Origin: Buttiauxella gaviniae ATCC 51604
GTDB taxonomy: Bacteria; Pseudomonadota; Gammaproteobacteria; Enterobacterales; Enterobacteriaceae
DNA: 64,000 nucleotides
Reading direction: 5' to 3'
NCBI RefSeq assembly: GCF_001654835.1
Contig: NZ_LXEP01000003.1
Span: 62,001-126,000, forward strand
The position numbers and the translations under genes were made by a program. Below the pieces are notes generated by a model. That model saw nothing but the letters and a program-made list of their open reading frames with translations. It searched no databases and had not been told where the DNA came from. Below are positions 43,859 through 53,788 of this stretch, one piece after another (within the stretch, counting starts at the first letter, position 1; each line of letters starts with the position of its first letter).

Positions 43859-45178
43859 TCATTTTTTAGTATCATCTCTTGACTGCACGTATTGTTTAAC
43901 CAATCGATTAATTCCTTCCTCAATAAGAATATTTAATCCTTCTTCGCCACCTCCTTCTTCACGCCCCCCTTCACGCTTCAACAATAAAACACTGATCGGT
44001 GTTTCCATATTACGCATCGCCTGCTTCATTTCATAAACATCGGTTTTCAGCTCTGAGATGGTTATATGGCTGCGCTGTTTTTTTTCTGACTCAAGCAGGC
44101 GTTGTTCCAAATTATTCAAACGCCGTTCAATTTCAAACCACCCTTCCGCTCGCTCCAGACTTGCGGTATTTTGCGCCAGCGATTTTTTCCAGTTAGCGGT
44201 CGCAGAATTTCCCGGTGCCACTTCTCCTAGTCGTTTAGCCAGTTGATTTCCCTGTTGTAACAACCAGGTTGAAGGTTGCTGCACCAACTCCTGTAGTTTG
44301 TTGTCGAGCTCGTCCAACTGCTGGGCAGTGAGTTTCTGGTGGCTGAGTTCAGGCGAGTTGAAGAGCTTTTCCACCCGTTCCAGAGCTGTAAACGGGGCAA
44401 GTGCCGCAGGTTCAGCCGCTAAACGCTGGAATAACCACAGTCCGCCAGCAGGAAGTGTTATCAGCAAGGTTGCCGCTAGCGCGCCAGCCGCCAACCAGTG
44501 CCAGCGGCGATCAGGAATATCATGGACCAACACCGGAGTAGGCTCTTCTACTGGCGAAGGTTCAGCAACAGGGTCTGCCGCTACCACCACGGTGGGAGCT
44601 TTGCACACCAGCTGAATTTGCTGTGCCGGATCGACATTCAGAACAATATTTTGCGAGGTGCGTGCTCGCACCTGCAAAAAGTAACAAAGGTTGTTAAGTG
44701 TATCGGCACCTCGCACCTGAAGTTTTTGCGCCTGGCGACCAATGATCTCCAGAGCCGACTCTGCACGTGAAAGAGACTGCGCATCATCCATCGACTGTGC
44801 CTGGGTATACATCGGTGTGATCACGTGAGCGGTGAACCACTCCAGCGCATAGCGCCGCAGCCCGAGGTCGGCGACCTCACTGCCATGGCGTTCTCCAAAA
44901 CTCAATGCCGAAGCCAACAGCTCCATCGATTTCGCGGCCCCTGCCCACCCGGCAATTCGCAACTGGATAAGGCAGAACCATGCGCCGGTATGCAGATCGT
45001 ACCCATGCCGCAAAAAGATGCGTTGGCAGAGCTTGTCGAGTTCATTCCAGTTGAGCGCGGCGTTGGGCGTACGGCTAAGTTTGCTCAGTTCACTGCTAAG
45101 CAGTAAAAAGGCTTTGCTGTGTTTTGGCACCCCAGGGTTAAATTTTACTTCGCTCAGCGTCGTCGATTTCTGGTTCAT
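43859..45178 (-). CDS. vasL: TssA-like VasL-domain protein
   Basis: 439 residues. The N-terminal cytoplasmic ImpA/TssA-like region is about residues 10-190, one membrane helix lies near 227-252 (WHWLAAGALAATLLITLPAGGLW), and the periplasmic VasL domain follows, ending in KKQRSHITISELKTDVYEMKQAM. The C-terminal tail is low-complexity Gly/Glu. VasL/TagA-like proteins are thought to anchor or stop sheath extension at the membrane. The start overlaps the clpV stop by four bases (ATGA). It is the last recognised machine gene before the cargo genes. Confidence 0.85.
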   Translation of the reverse strand: MNQKSTTLSEVKFNPGVPKHSKAFLLLSSELSKLSRTPNAALNWNELDKLCQRIFLRHGYDLHTGAWFCLIQLRIAGWAGAAKSMELLASALSFGERHGSEVADLGLRRYALEWFTAHVITPMYTQAQSMDDAQSLSRAESALEIIGRQAQKLQVRGADTLNNLCYFLQVRARTSQNIVLNVDPAQQIQLVCKAPTVVVAADPVAEPSPVEEPTPVLVHDIPDRRWHWLAAGALAATLLITLPAGGLWLFQRLAAEPAALAPFTALERVEKLFNSPELSHQKLTAQQLDELDNKLQELVQQPSTWLLQQGNQLAKRLGEVAPGNSATANWKKSLAQNTASLERAEGWFEIERRLNNLEQRLLESEKKQRSHITISELKTDVYEMKQAMRNMETPISVLLLKREGGREEGGGEEGLNILIEEGINRLVKQYVQSRDDTKK

Positions 45179-47724
45179 GCCGCATCCTTCCGGGCTTTTT
45201 TCACCAGTACCATTCGACCTTTTACTACCGACAGCAACAGCGGCTGCCCACTGCCATTATTGAGTAACGCATCTGCCAGTAATGGCATCACCAGCTTATT
45301 GATGACCGCATCAATATCACGAGCACCGCTTTGCGCCACCAGACACTGTTCAGCGATCGTTGCCACGACCTTAGGTTGATATTTCAGCTCGCATTCACCA
45401 TTTATCCCTGCCAGGCGTTTACCCAGTTTATCGAGCTTCAGTCGAATGATTTGTTGTAGGCTTTCCCCACGTATTGGCAGGTAAGGGATCAGTTGTACGC
45501 GCCCCATGAGCGCCGGACGAAACACACGGTCAAATTCCGGGCGAATTAATGCACACAGCGCTTCGCTTGTGACGTCAGCCTGCTCACTGGCCGCCATAAT
45601 CTGCTCAGAGGCTAGATTGCTGGTGAGGATAATCAACGTGTTGCGGAAGTTAACCTGCTGGCCCTCGGCATCTTCCATCCAGCCTTTATCAAAGACCTGA
45701 TAAAACAGCTCCATAACATCAGGATGCGCTTTTTCCACTTCATCGAGCAGTACCACACTGTAGGGATTACGGCGAACGGCTTCGGTCAGCACACCGCCCT
45801 GGCCATAACCCACATATCCCGGAGGTGAGCCTTTTAAACCGGAAACAGAATGTGCCTCCTGGTACTCCGACATATTAATCGTGATCAACCCGCGCTCCCC
45901 GCCATACATCAGTTCAGCGAGAGTCAGCGCCGTTTCGGTTTTCCCGACACCGCTTGGCCCAGCCAGCATAAACACGCCTGTCGGTTTTACCGGATCGTTA
46001 ATGCCAGCCTGGGCGATACGAATCTGTTGGGCGATTGCATTTAAGGCACTGTCCTGGCCGATGACCCGCTGCTGAAGGCGCATTGGCAACTCATTAATAC
46101 GTTCTGACGATTTTTCCAGCATGCGTCCCAATGGAATCCCGGTCCAACCGGCCACCACATCCGCCACACAAACATCATCAACACAATCAAATACCAGGGC
46201 ATAACTTTGCTGCGAGGCTTTTAACTGCTCACGCAATTGCACGAGCCGTAACTCATCACTGCAATGACGAATATCTTTCACCAACGCACTTTGCAACTGC
46301 CAGACCGGCAGCAATGCATTCAGGTTGTCGGTTAGCTCGGCTTCACGCTGGTCAATCCATGCCAGGCGGGATTGATGCCCCCCTTCGGCCAGCAAACACT
46401 CGCGCTCGCTCTTGAGGTTGTTAAGTAAAGCGTGAAGATCTTCAATCTCTTTAGGGTGATGGCATTGTGATACCGCAACCCGTGCGCAGGCGGTGTCCAG
46501 TAATGACACAGACTTGTCCGGCAACTGGCGGCCAACGATATAGCGTGACGAAAGCTGAACGGCTGCCGTCAGTGCGCTGTTCATGATCTGCACATTGTGA
46601 TGGCGAGCCATGACAGGGGCGATGGAACGCAGCATGGCGGTGGCCATTTCCTCATCGGGTTCCGGGACTTTCACCACCTGGAAACGACGCGCGAGTGCAG
46701 CATCTTTCTCGAAATATTTTTTGTACTCAGCCCAGGTCGTGGCGGCAATCACACGGACTTCTCCCCGAGCCAATGCGGGTTTTAACAGGTTAGCGGCATC
46801 GTTTTGGCCCGCAGTACCGCCTGCACCAATCAAGGTATGGGCTTCATCAATAAATAAGATGATTGGCTGCGGGTGCTGTTTAACCTCTTTGAGCAGCATC
46901 TGTAGGCGATTTTCAAATTCACCTTTTACGCTGGCACCTGCCTGCAACAAGCCCATGTCAAGTGTGAGTACTTCCAGCGCTTTGAGCGCATCAGGCACGC
47001 TGCCGGCCACAATACGCTGCGCCAGCCCTTCTGCCAGTGCGGTTTTGCCCACACCCGGTTCACCGGTTAACACCGGATTGTTCTGGCGACGACGCAGCAA
47101 GATATCGATGGTCTGACGAATTTCGGCCTCACGGCCTAACACCGGATCAAGACGGCCAGTACGCGCCTGCTCACTTAAATTGTGGGTATATTTAGCCAGC
47201 GCGCTGTTTTCGTTGAACTGCACTCCCGCTTCAGCGTTTTTTACCGCCGGAGCACTCTCTTGAGCGACACTTTTTAGCAGGGATTCAGCCTCATTAACAT
47301 CGCATTCCAGCGCACGCTGAACCTGGGCTGACAACTGCTGTTGCAGACCTTTCTCATCAGAGAACACGCAGGCAAACAGTGCAGCACTGGCAATAGAATC
47401 CTGGTGCCAGTTAACGCTGGCGTGCAGCCAGGCAGCCTCAATAAACTGGGTCAGTGTTTGCGAAAGAACCGGCCCACGCGTGTTACCGCTGCGCAATCCA
47501 TCAAGTGATTGTTGCAAGGCACTCACCAGACGGTCTCCTTGCAATCCTGTGTTCAGGCACAAGCTTTCAACCCACTCGCTGTGATTACTGACTAACGCCA
47601 GCATCAAGTGTTCAACGTCTACTTCGTGATGAGTGCGGGCGACAGCCAGTTCAATAGCTTTATCCAGCGAACGTCTGGCATCGGCGCGTAGAAGATGGAC
47701 AATGTTCTTTAAATAGTTGCTCAT
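45175..47724 (-). CDS. clpV: Type VI secretion AAA+ ATPase ClpV (TssH)
   Basis: 849 residues, usual length. Two AAA+ modules: first P-loop GEPGVGKTALAEG, second P-loop GPSGVGKTETALT, and Walker B VVLLDEVEKAHP. The N-terminal domain binds the contracted sheath and the hexamer disassembles it for recycling. It lies 15 bases after tssM and its stop overlaps vasL. Confidence 0.96.
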   Translation of the reverse strand: MSNYLKNIVHLLRADARRSLDKAIELAVARTHHEVDVEHLMLALVSNHSEWVESLCLNTGLQGDRLVSALQQSLDGLRSGNTRGPVLSQTLTQFIEAAWLHASVNWHQDSIASAALFACVFSDEKGLQQQLSAQVQRALECDVNEAESLLKSVAQESAPAVKNAEAGVQFNENSALAKYTHNLSEQARTGRLDPVLGREAEIRQTIDILLRRRQNNPVLTGEPGVGKTALAEGLAQRIVAGSVPDALKALEVLTLDMGLLQAGASVKGEFENRLQMLLKEVKQHPQPIILFIDEAHTLIGAGGTAGQNDAANLLKPALARGEVRVIAATTWAEYKKYFEKDAALARRFQVVKVPEPDEEMATAMLRSIAPVMARHHNVQIMNSALTAAVQLSSRYIVGRQLPDKSVSLLDTACARVAVSQCHHPKEIEDLHALLNNLKSERECLLAEGGHQSRLAWIDQREAELTDNLNALLPVWQLQSALVKDIRHCSDELRLVQLREQLKASQQSYALVFDCVDDVCVADVVAGWTGIPLGRMLEKSSERINELPMRLQQRVIGQDSALNAIAQQIRIAQAGINDPVKPTGVFMLAGPSGVGKTETALTLAELMYGGERGLITINMSEYQEAHSVSGLKGSPPGYVGYGQGGVLTEAVRRNPYSVVLLDEVEKAHPDVMELFYQVFDKGWMEDAEGQQVNFRNTLIILTSNLASEQIMAASEQADVTSEALCALIRPEFDRVFRPALMGRVQLIPYLPIRGESLQQIIRLKLDKLGKRLAGINGECELKYQPKVVATIAEQCLVAQSGARDIDAVINKLVMPLLADALLNNGSGQPLLLSVVKGRMVLVKKARKDAA

Positions 47725-47739
47725 GATTTCACGTATTCC

Positions 47740-50700
47740 TTAGTTAACGCACATCGCGACAGAGGTCGGTAATGCGGTGAGTTTTCCCTGGAAGTAACCG
47801 GGCTGCTGGCGGCTCCGCTGGTGTTCAAGCTGTTCTTCGCGCAGCGCCCTGAGTGTCTCAATTTCTACATTGAGATCTTTCCACTGTTGCCACTGCGCCT
47901 GCACCGCCTGCTGACCGCGTAAACTGAAGCGCACCAGCACCTTTTCAATCGCCAAATCCTTTAACGGCCCAACGCCCGCAGGTAAAAATTCATCCAGCGT
48001 ATAAGCGTGTTCCCCGCCGTCGAAATCCGCCAGGAAATCACTCCATGCGCTATCACCGAGATAACGGTGCTTGATATCCGCTCCGGGGAACTTCACCGTC
48101 ACAGTGACTGCGCTGCATTGATTCGGCGACCAGTTAAAACGGGCTTCCTCACGTAAATTGCTGCTATCAAGTTGTGAAGCGCCCTTCGCGCAGTGCAGTT
48201 CCAGTCGGGTTCCCGTTGGCATCAGCCGCGCTCCGCCGGGAATCGTGGCGGGTAAACTTGCGATATCAACCGTCAGTACCTTCTTTTCCAGCGCCGTGAT
48301 TTGTTTTTCACGCTGCGCTATTTGCTCTTCAAGACGGCTGATTTCATCGTGGCTGCGCGTCTGCCCACGCTCTGGCATCAGCGCCAAATCATCTGGCTCG
48401 ACCACATGATTGATGACCTGCATAAAATCAGCGGTAAACGGGATAACGTGTCCGTTAAAGCCAGCAGCCCGTAACCCCATAGCCGTGGGCTGCATCATGT
48501 TGATTGCTGACTCCTGAATAAAATCAGAAAGATAACGCCAGGCTTTTTCCTGCTGCTGTTGTGGGTCCCGGTGTTCCGCACGGTTGCCCAACGGCTGTAG
48601 CACCTTGCTTTGCCAGTTCTGCTCTATCCAGCAAGCTGACGTGGCCATCGCATGGCTTGTCAGGGTATTAAGCTGGCTTTCTAGTAGCGCCCACACAGCA
48701 CCTGTCCCAATTTTGTTTCCCGTCAGTTCCATCTGCTTACGCAATTGGGTAAAAGTGAGCCAGAGCGAGGTTAAAGGGTTGGTTTTACCCACCACACCCT
48801 GGTTAAACAGGCCCTCGGTCAGGGCGGGTGAATTGCCATTTGTCGCTATCGCCTGATTGATGGCCTCGTTTAACGCGTTGTTCCATTGCTGCCAACTTAC
48901 TGTTTCGCTACTGCTGACCACCGCCATACTGGTGTCTTTGCGGAGTAAACGTCGCACTGCCACACGCAGATATTTCTCTTTATCATCCCAGGCCCGGACC
49001 CATGAAAATGCAGCGGGCGGGCGTTTAAAAAAAGTGACTCGCCGTAATTCCACCAGCCAGAGATGGGCGTCACGATCGCGAATATCGGCAAGTTCACGGT
49101 GTGCCTGGCGTATAAATTCGCTGACGGGATCCTGTTCTCTCGCCAGTGCCATCAGTTGAGATGAGCTGGCTTTTTGCCCTGGAACCAGCGGCTTCTGGCG
49201 TGACATCTCAAGCACAAATTCAAGCCAGGCATCCTGCTTTAATCCGGCCCAGTTCTGCCAGAATGCAGTGAAAATCGGCAAGGGTTGCTTTTCGCCACTG
49301 GCGCGTTGGATAAGCTCAATATATTGAACAAGGGCGCGGGAGCCTTCTTCCAGCCAGATACCTGATAACACAACGTGACTGTTTGACTGTTTCCAGAATT
49401 GTGTTATCCGCAGTGCTGTGAGTTGACTGTCATCAGCCACTAACCAACGCCACTGAGCGTCACTGTTAACCAGTTCTTTAAGGATCAACTGCATCGCCGC
49501 AATGCCACTGGTCTGTTTGCCGAAACGTAACATTGCGCGTTCAAGCGTCAGATGCTCGTTGTCGCCTGCGTTATGCATAGCGGATATAAGCTGCAAAGAC
49601 TCTGGCGTCTTGGGTAGATGCGCCAGTGTTGTCAGCGCCTCTCCTTTAAGCATGGCCTGACGGGTCAGAATGCCTTGCGCCAATTCAAGGATCATCCGGC
49701 GCTGTTGTTGCGGCGGGGCCGCATAAAAATCACGCCGATAGATTCTCAACTGGCTATAAATATCATTCACAGGTACGTCGTTGGCCTCGACCAGCGCCAT
49801 TTCCAGCGACTGGTGACGCTTGCGCAATAAAGGCAGAAACGGCGTGTAATGTAAGGGTTCCGCCATCCACTTTTCGTGTTGCGCAATGTGCTGAGTCAGC
49901 GTCGACACATCATTATTAGCGACAGGCACCATCAATTTTCGGGTTTGCCAGGCACTCAATAACAACGCCACCGCCAGTACTGTTACCAGCAGCGGAACTG
50001 CCCACTTATCCAACCACTGCTGACGTTTGCCAAAGGACTCCGCTACACGATTTCTGCTGTTAGCTGGCAGGACCTGCGAAATTAAGTTTTGAACAAACAG
50101 CGCCTCACGCGCCTGGTGATGCTGCGGATGTTCGACACTTGCGGTGAGCCATACTGCTGCCAGTGAACCACTGGAGAAATAGGCATCAGGTTCGCAAAGT
50201 GCTGCAACGTAGTGATGTAATGGACCTTGCAGTTGCGATATGTTTTGCGGGAAATTCAGCAATTCACCAAAATCCGTCCCCGGCAAAGCCCCATTCATCA
50301 TGCTAATGCGACTCAGATCGATGCCCCGTTTTAGTGAAACGAAAAGCGGGTCCAGTAGCGTATTATCCTGACGGTCAATGACGGGCGTTTGCCTCCAGCA
50401 ATAGCCCAGAGCTTGCTGTCTTTGTTCTGGGGACAGCTTGCTGGCCCATAATGTAAAGCCATCAAGATGGTCACATTCCGTCAGCACCACATAGATGGGT
50501 AGCCTGCGGCGAACGGATTTCATCATCGGTTCAAGCTGGGTGCGCAACTGGCGGGCCTGCTGATGCAACTCCAGCATCGATTGCGTTTGCAGGTCGCGGC
50601 AGGAAACGCAAACCACCACTCCAGCGGGGGCTGTTAATCGCCCGCACCAGTTTGCAAGCTTTAGCCAACCAGCTTTTGCTGCAGGTTTACCGTGCAGAAA

Positions 50701-51174
50701 ATAGCTCGAGGTATCGAGGAAACCCGCCGTTTTGAAGAACCACCAGCGCAGGGTTCGGGTAGGGGTTACCTGCTCGCTTTCCGGCTGGTGAGACATGATA
50801 GGCAGCTTCGCGGTTGCCATTAATGTGGTTTTACCGCAGCGTTCGCCCATTAATAAAAACCACGGCACATTGCCCCGTTTACGGCTAATACGCTTAATTA
50901 CGGCCGCACCACTTCGCCAGTGTTCAAATAACACCTGTTCCAGGCGCGAGAATCGCAAAGGCGCATAAAGACGGCTCAGGTTACGCTTTTTCCATAACGC
51001 AGAAATACCCGCCCATAGCGCGCGAAATATTAATACAGCCAAGAGCTGCACCAACCATATAGCCATAGCCAAATAAAGGCTGCCATCGAGCCATATTGCT
51101 ATAGCCACGGATATTAATAATAGAATGCAGAGCAGCGTTGCCCACCCCGCAAAGCAGAGTAATTTCTTTAACAT
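47740..51174 (-). CDS. tssM: Type VI secretion inner-membrane protein TssM (IcmF)
   Basis: 1144 residues, spanning the inner membrane with N-terminal helices near residues 5-60, a third helix about residue 395 (WAVPLLVTVLAVALLLSAW), and a large periplasmic C-terminal domain. With TssL and TssJ it forms the membrane channel. The nucleotide loop reads MGERCGKTTL, which is one residue short of a standard Walker A, so ATP binding may be lost. TssL lies seven bases upstream and clpV 15 bases downstream. Confidence 0.95.
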   Translation of the reverse strand: MLKKLLCFAGWATLLCILLLISVAIAIWLDGSLYLAMAIWLVQLLAVLIFRALWAGISALWKKRNLSRLYAPLRFSRLEQVLFEHWRSGAAVIKRISRKRGNVPWFLLMGERCGKTTLMATAKLPIMSHQPESEQVTPTRTLRWWFFKTAGFLDTSSYFLHGKPAAKAGWLKLANWCGRLTAPAGVVVCVSCRDLQTQSMLELHQQARQLRTQLEPMMKSVRRRLPIYVVLTECDHLDGFTLWASKLSPEQRQQALGYCWRQTPVIDRQDNTLLDPLFVSLKRGIDLSRISMMNGALPGTDFGELLNFPQNISQLQGPLHHYVAALCEPDAYFSSGSLAAVWLTASVEHPQHHQAREALFVQNLISQVLPANSRNRVAESFGKRQQWLDKWAVPLLVTVLAVALLLSAWQTRKLMVPVANNDVSTLTQHIAQHEKWMAEPLHYTPFLPLLRKRHQSLEMALVEANDVPVNDIYSQLRIYRRDFYAAPPQQQRRMILELAQGILTRQAMLKGEALTTLAHLPKTPESLQLISAMHNAGDNEHLTLERAMLRFGKQTSGIAAMQLILKELVNSDAQWRWLVADDSQLTALRITQFWKQSNSHVVLSGIWLEEGSRALVQYIELIQRASGEKQPLPIFTAFWQNWAGLKQDAWLEFVLEMSRQKPLVPGQKASSSQLMALAREQDPVSEFIRQAHRELADIRDRDAHLWLVELRRVTFFKRPPAAFSWVRAWDDKEKYLRVAVRRLLRKDTSMAVVSSSETVSWQQWNNALNEAINQAIATNGNSPALTEGLFNQGVVGKTNPLTSLWLTFTQLRKQMELTGNKIGTGAVWALLESQLNTLTSHAMATSACWIEQNWQSKVLQPLGNRAEHRDPQQQQEKAWRYLSDFIQESAINMMQPTAMGLRAAGFNGHVIPFTADFMQVINHVVEPDDLALMPERGQTRSHDEISRLEEQIAQREKQITALEKKVLTVDIASLPATIPGGARLMPTGTRLELHCAKGASQLDSSNLREEARFNWSPNQCSAVTVTVKFPGADIKHRYLGDSAWSDFLADFDGGEHAYTLDEFLPAGVGPLKDLAIEKVLVRFSLRGQQAVQAQWQQWKDLNVEIETLRALREEQLEHQRSRQQPGYFQGKLTALPTSVAMCVN

Positions 51175-51181
51175 AATTCAC

Positions 51182-51805
51182 TCAGAATAAGGTGAGCAGC
51201 ATACCGCTCAATAAGCCATACTCAACAACCAGAAAAAATACCATTGAGTACTTTCTCTTTATGACACGCGATAGTATTCCGTTCTCTTTTTTATCTTCTG
51301 AAAGATAGACCTGGGTCATCACCGCATTGTTAGGCCATTCATGCCAGGGAGCAGGTAAGTTAAGGCGTTCGACTGCAATCCTTTTCAGTAACTCACTGCT
51401 ATCCCTATGATGATATTTGCCATGAAAACCCAGCAGCAAACAATTGAGATAGACCATCCGCAACGCAATATTTTCATCGTCAATATTATCAAGGCGTGAA
51501 AAGAACTCTTCACCGCCAATAACCGTATTAAAAAAGTGCGTCTGTAATAACTGATTACGCCAATAGTGTTTAAATGGCAGTTCAGAACGCAATACCATTT
51601 CATCAAACCATACCGTCATCGCAAATAGGGCATCATCAGACTCAGTTGCTGATATTGCTAATTGCTGAGAGGCAACAATGGACTGTTGAAATATTTCCAG
51701 CGTCTGTTCTCGGAAATCGTCATATTCTTGATTCTGCCGCTCTGGCTGCGAAAACTCGCATACCAACCGTAATACTGGATGGTAACAATCGATTAAATAC
51801 ATCAT
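51182..51805 (-). CDS. tssL: Type VI secretion protein TssL (DotU/IcmH)
   Basis: 207 residues, a short TssL without a peptidoglycan-binding OmpA domain. The N-terminal MMYLIDCYHPVLRLVCEFSQ and the C-terminal membrane helix MVFFLVVEYGLLSGMLLTLF are as expected for the cytoplasmic-hook protein that ends in one transmembrane helix. It partners TssM in the membrane complex. The start overlaps the tssK stop by four bases. Confidence 0.93.
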   Translation of the reverse strand: MMYLIDCYHPVLRLVCEFSQPERQNQEYDDFREQTLEIFQQSIVASQQLAISATESDDALFAMTVWFDEMVLRSELPFKHYWRNQLLQTHFFNTVIGGEEFFSRLDNIDDENIALRMVYLNCLLLGFHGKYHHRDSSELLKRIAVERLNLPAPWHEWPNNAVMTQVYLSEDKKENGILSRVIKRKYSMVFFLVVEYGLLSGMLLTLF

Positions 51806-53193
51806 GACGCCACCATATAGAGCAGTTGTACCTGTAAATCATCGGGTGCCTGAGGCCAGAAAAAGCCCGCTTTTTGGTCACTCTCAAGTTTTTTCCACAA
51901 CTCACTGCTCCGGTCAATCTGCAGGTAGCGAGAATCGCTGCGTTTAGGTACCCCGCGTGGCGCGTGGCTGCAAAGCGTGAGGGGTACGCCCGGCAGCGCG
52001 TGCGAAATAAGGGCATCCAGCGTATGGCGAGACGCCAGCTTCATACTCTGCACACTACTTTGCTGCGTTTTTAACTGACTAAACTGAGCAGAACGCACCA
52101 GCAGATATACCGCTCCCGCCTGCTCACTTTGTTGCCTGTCCACGGCGGTGCAGTAAATATCATGCTGATCACGCTGCAAGGTAATGTAGGTATTTTCCTC
52201 CAGAACCAGGCTGTTGAGCAGCGCCATTAATACTCGCCGCGCACTCTCAAAACAGGCAATCAGATTGTGATGATCGTACGGCAATAGGGCATCGTCACCG
52301 TGGCTCCACTCGCCACTGAAATTGCAATCGTCATTAAACGAAGACAGCTCGCCTATCAGTTGGCTTAGCTGGGCATACATCATCCACGGATGCAAATTCG
52401 GCGCGCTACGATACAAAGTCAGTAGTGGCAGCGCACGGTTCAGGGAACGCATTGCCAGCAATTGAATCACCGACTCGCTATTTTCATCACTGTTCACCAG
52501 ACGCTCGGAACGTTTGTACTCTTCGAGCAGACGTGCGCGGCTGCTTAGCTCGTAGTAAATATTATCCAGTAACTGAGCCAGACTGGCAGAGCCTTGCAGG
52601 CCAATCGCTGGCGGAGAGAAACTGCGGTCAGCAACCACGTTCTGCCCATCAAAGCGAAAGCGTGCCAGCGGGAAGCAGGCATAATCAACGGCTTCGGCCT
52701 GCTCCTCGTCCCACATTAAACGCACGTTGTAGGTCACTCGCGGCACGGAGGTTTCCGGGCCCAGATGATAGACATCCTTCATCATGTGTTCGTCGCTATT
52801 ATTTATCCAGCGCGTCACCGCCTGCTGCTCTGCCCCAATCATGCTGACGTTTTGGCGCTGCGGGTCAAATTTGCGCAATGCCAGCCACAGGGTGAAGGGG
52901 CGATCGCGATATTTCCATGCATGGCGGAAATTACGCTTTTCGACCTGGCAATTACCCGGATACTCGAGGTACAGCCCTTCAGGCAACAGCAGGCGTAACT
53001 GGCTAACTTCAGCGGTAAAATCAATCAGCGCTTCATTGTTGAGTTGATAATCCAGCACGCCATAATTCCACGGTTGTGCCAACTGATGATGGCGACTGTG
53101 GATCCAGCTCTGATGCAGATCGACCGACTGAAAATGCTGGGGCTGGAGATAAAGCCCTGAATACCAATAGATAGCTTGTTGTTCGGGCAGCAT
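51802..53193 (-). CDS. tssK: Type VI secretion baseplate protein TssK
   Basis: 463 residues, the trimeric baseplate-to-membrane adaptor. The family start IYWYSGLYLQPQHFQSVDLHQ, the segment LLLPEGLYLEYPG and the C-terminal LYMVAS-type ending are present. It lies one base after tssJ and overlaps tssL. Confidence 0.95.
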   Translation of the reverse strand: MLPEQQAIYWYSGLYLQPQHFQSVDLHQSWIHSRHHQLAQPWNYGVLDYQLNNEALIDFTAEVSQLRLLLPEGLYLEYPGNCQVEKRNFRHAWKYRDRPFTLWLALRKFDPQRQNVSMIGAEQQAVTRWINNSDEHMMKDVYHLGPETSVPRVTYNVRLMWDEEQAEAVDYACFPLARFRFDGQNVVADRSFSPPAIGLQGSASLAQLLDNIYYELSSRARLLEEYKRSERLVNSDENSESVIQLLAMRSLNRALPLLTLYRSAPNLHPWMMYAQLSQLIGELSSFNDDCNFSGEWSHGDDALLPYDHHNLIACFESARRVLMALLNSLVLEENTYITLQRDQHDIYCTAVDRQQSEQAGAVYLLVRSAQFSQLKTQQSSVQSMKLASRHTLDALISHALPGVPLTLCSHAPRGVPKRSDSRYLQIDRSSELWKKLESDQKAGFFWPQAPDDLQVQLLYMVAS

Positions 53194-53194
53194 A

Positions 53195-53788
53195 TCAATT
53201 CACCTCCTGAGGTTGGGAGGAATGTAAATTGTCTGCGCCATTGATACGCACAATGCTGCTATTGCCCAGCGTGAGTGCCACCTGCAACGGAGCCAGTTGG
53301 GCATCGACTTTCGCACTCCACCAATGTTTTTTGGTGACAGCGACAGGAATGGCAAAACGTGCAATATGCTGGCTCTCAGGGAACGGGTAATACCCCGCCA
53401 CCACCGCGACCTGACGGACGTTTTCTGCGCGATCGATATGTAACGTATGCTGCTGCCCCGGCATTAACATGTAACGATCCACTTTCAGAATCGATTCTGG
53501 CATCGCCGCGCCATTAAATAAGGCGCGCAGCTCAGATTGATTATTCAGCACATTTTCCAGCTGTAATTTATTTGCGCCCTGAACCACGATAACGGCCAGA
53601 CTATTGGGCATCTCTTTCCAGGCATTTAAGCCAGGCTCAGCGGTGAGTTGAATATGGACCGCACCTTCGGCGTAGCTGGCAGGGACATTTTCAGTCGCTG
53701 CACGGCGCTTTTCGCTGTCCAGACTACAACTGGCCAGAAAAGGCATGAACAGCATCAGCAATACATAAAAACGACTACTCTTGTTCAT
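53195..53788 (-). CDS. tssJ: Type VI secretion outer-membrane lipoprotein TssJ
   Basis: 197 residues with a lipoprotein signal (lipobox LASC, Cys21), then a transthyretin-like domain (SLAVIVVQGANKLQLEN and PGQQHTLHIDRAENVRQVAVVAGYYPF). It anchors the TssM periplasmic domain to the outer membrane. It overlaps the tssA stop by four bases. Confidence 0.92.
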   Translation of the reverse strand: MNKSSRFYVLLMLFMPFLASCSLDSEKRRAATENVPASYAEGAVHIQLTAEPGLNAWKEMPNSLAVIVVQGANKLQLENVLNNQSELRALFNGAAMPESILKVDRYMLMPGQQHTLHIDRAENVRQVAVVAGYYPFPESQHIARFAIPVAVTKKHWWSAKVDAQLAPLQVALTLGNSSIVRINGADNLHSSQPQEVN

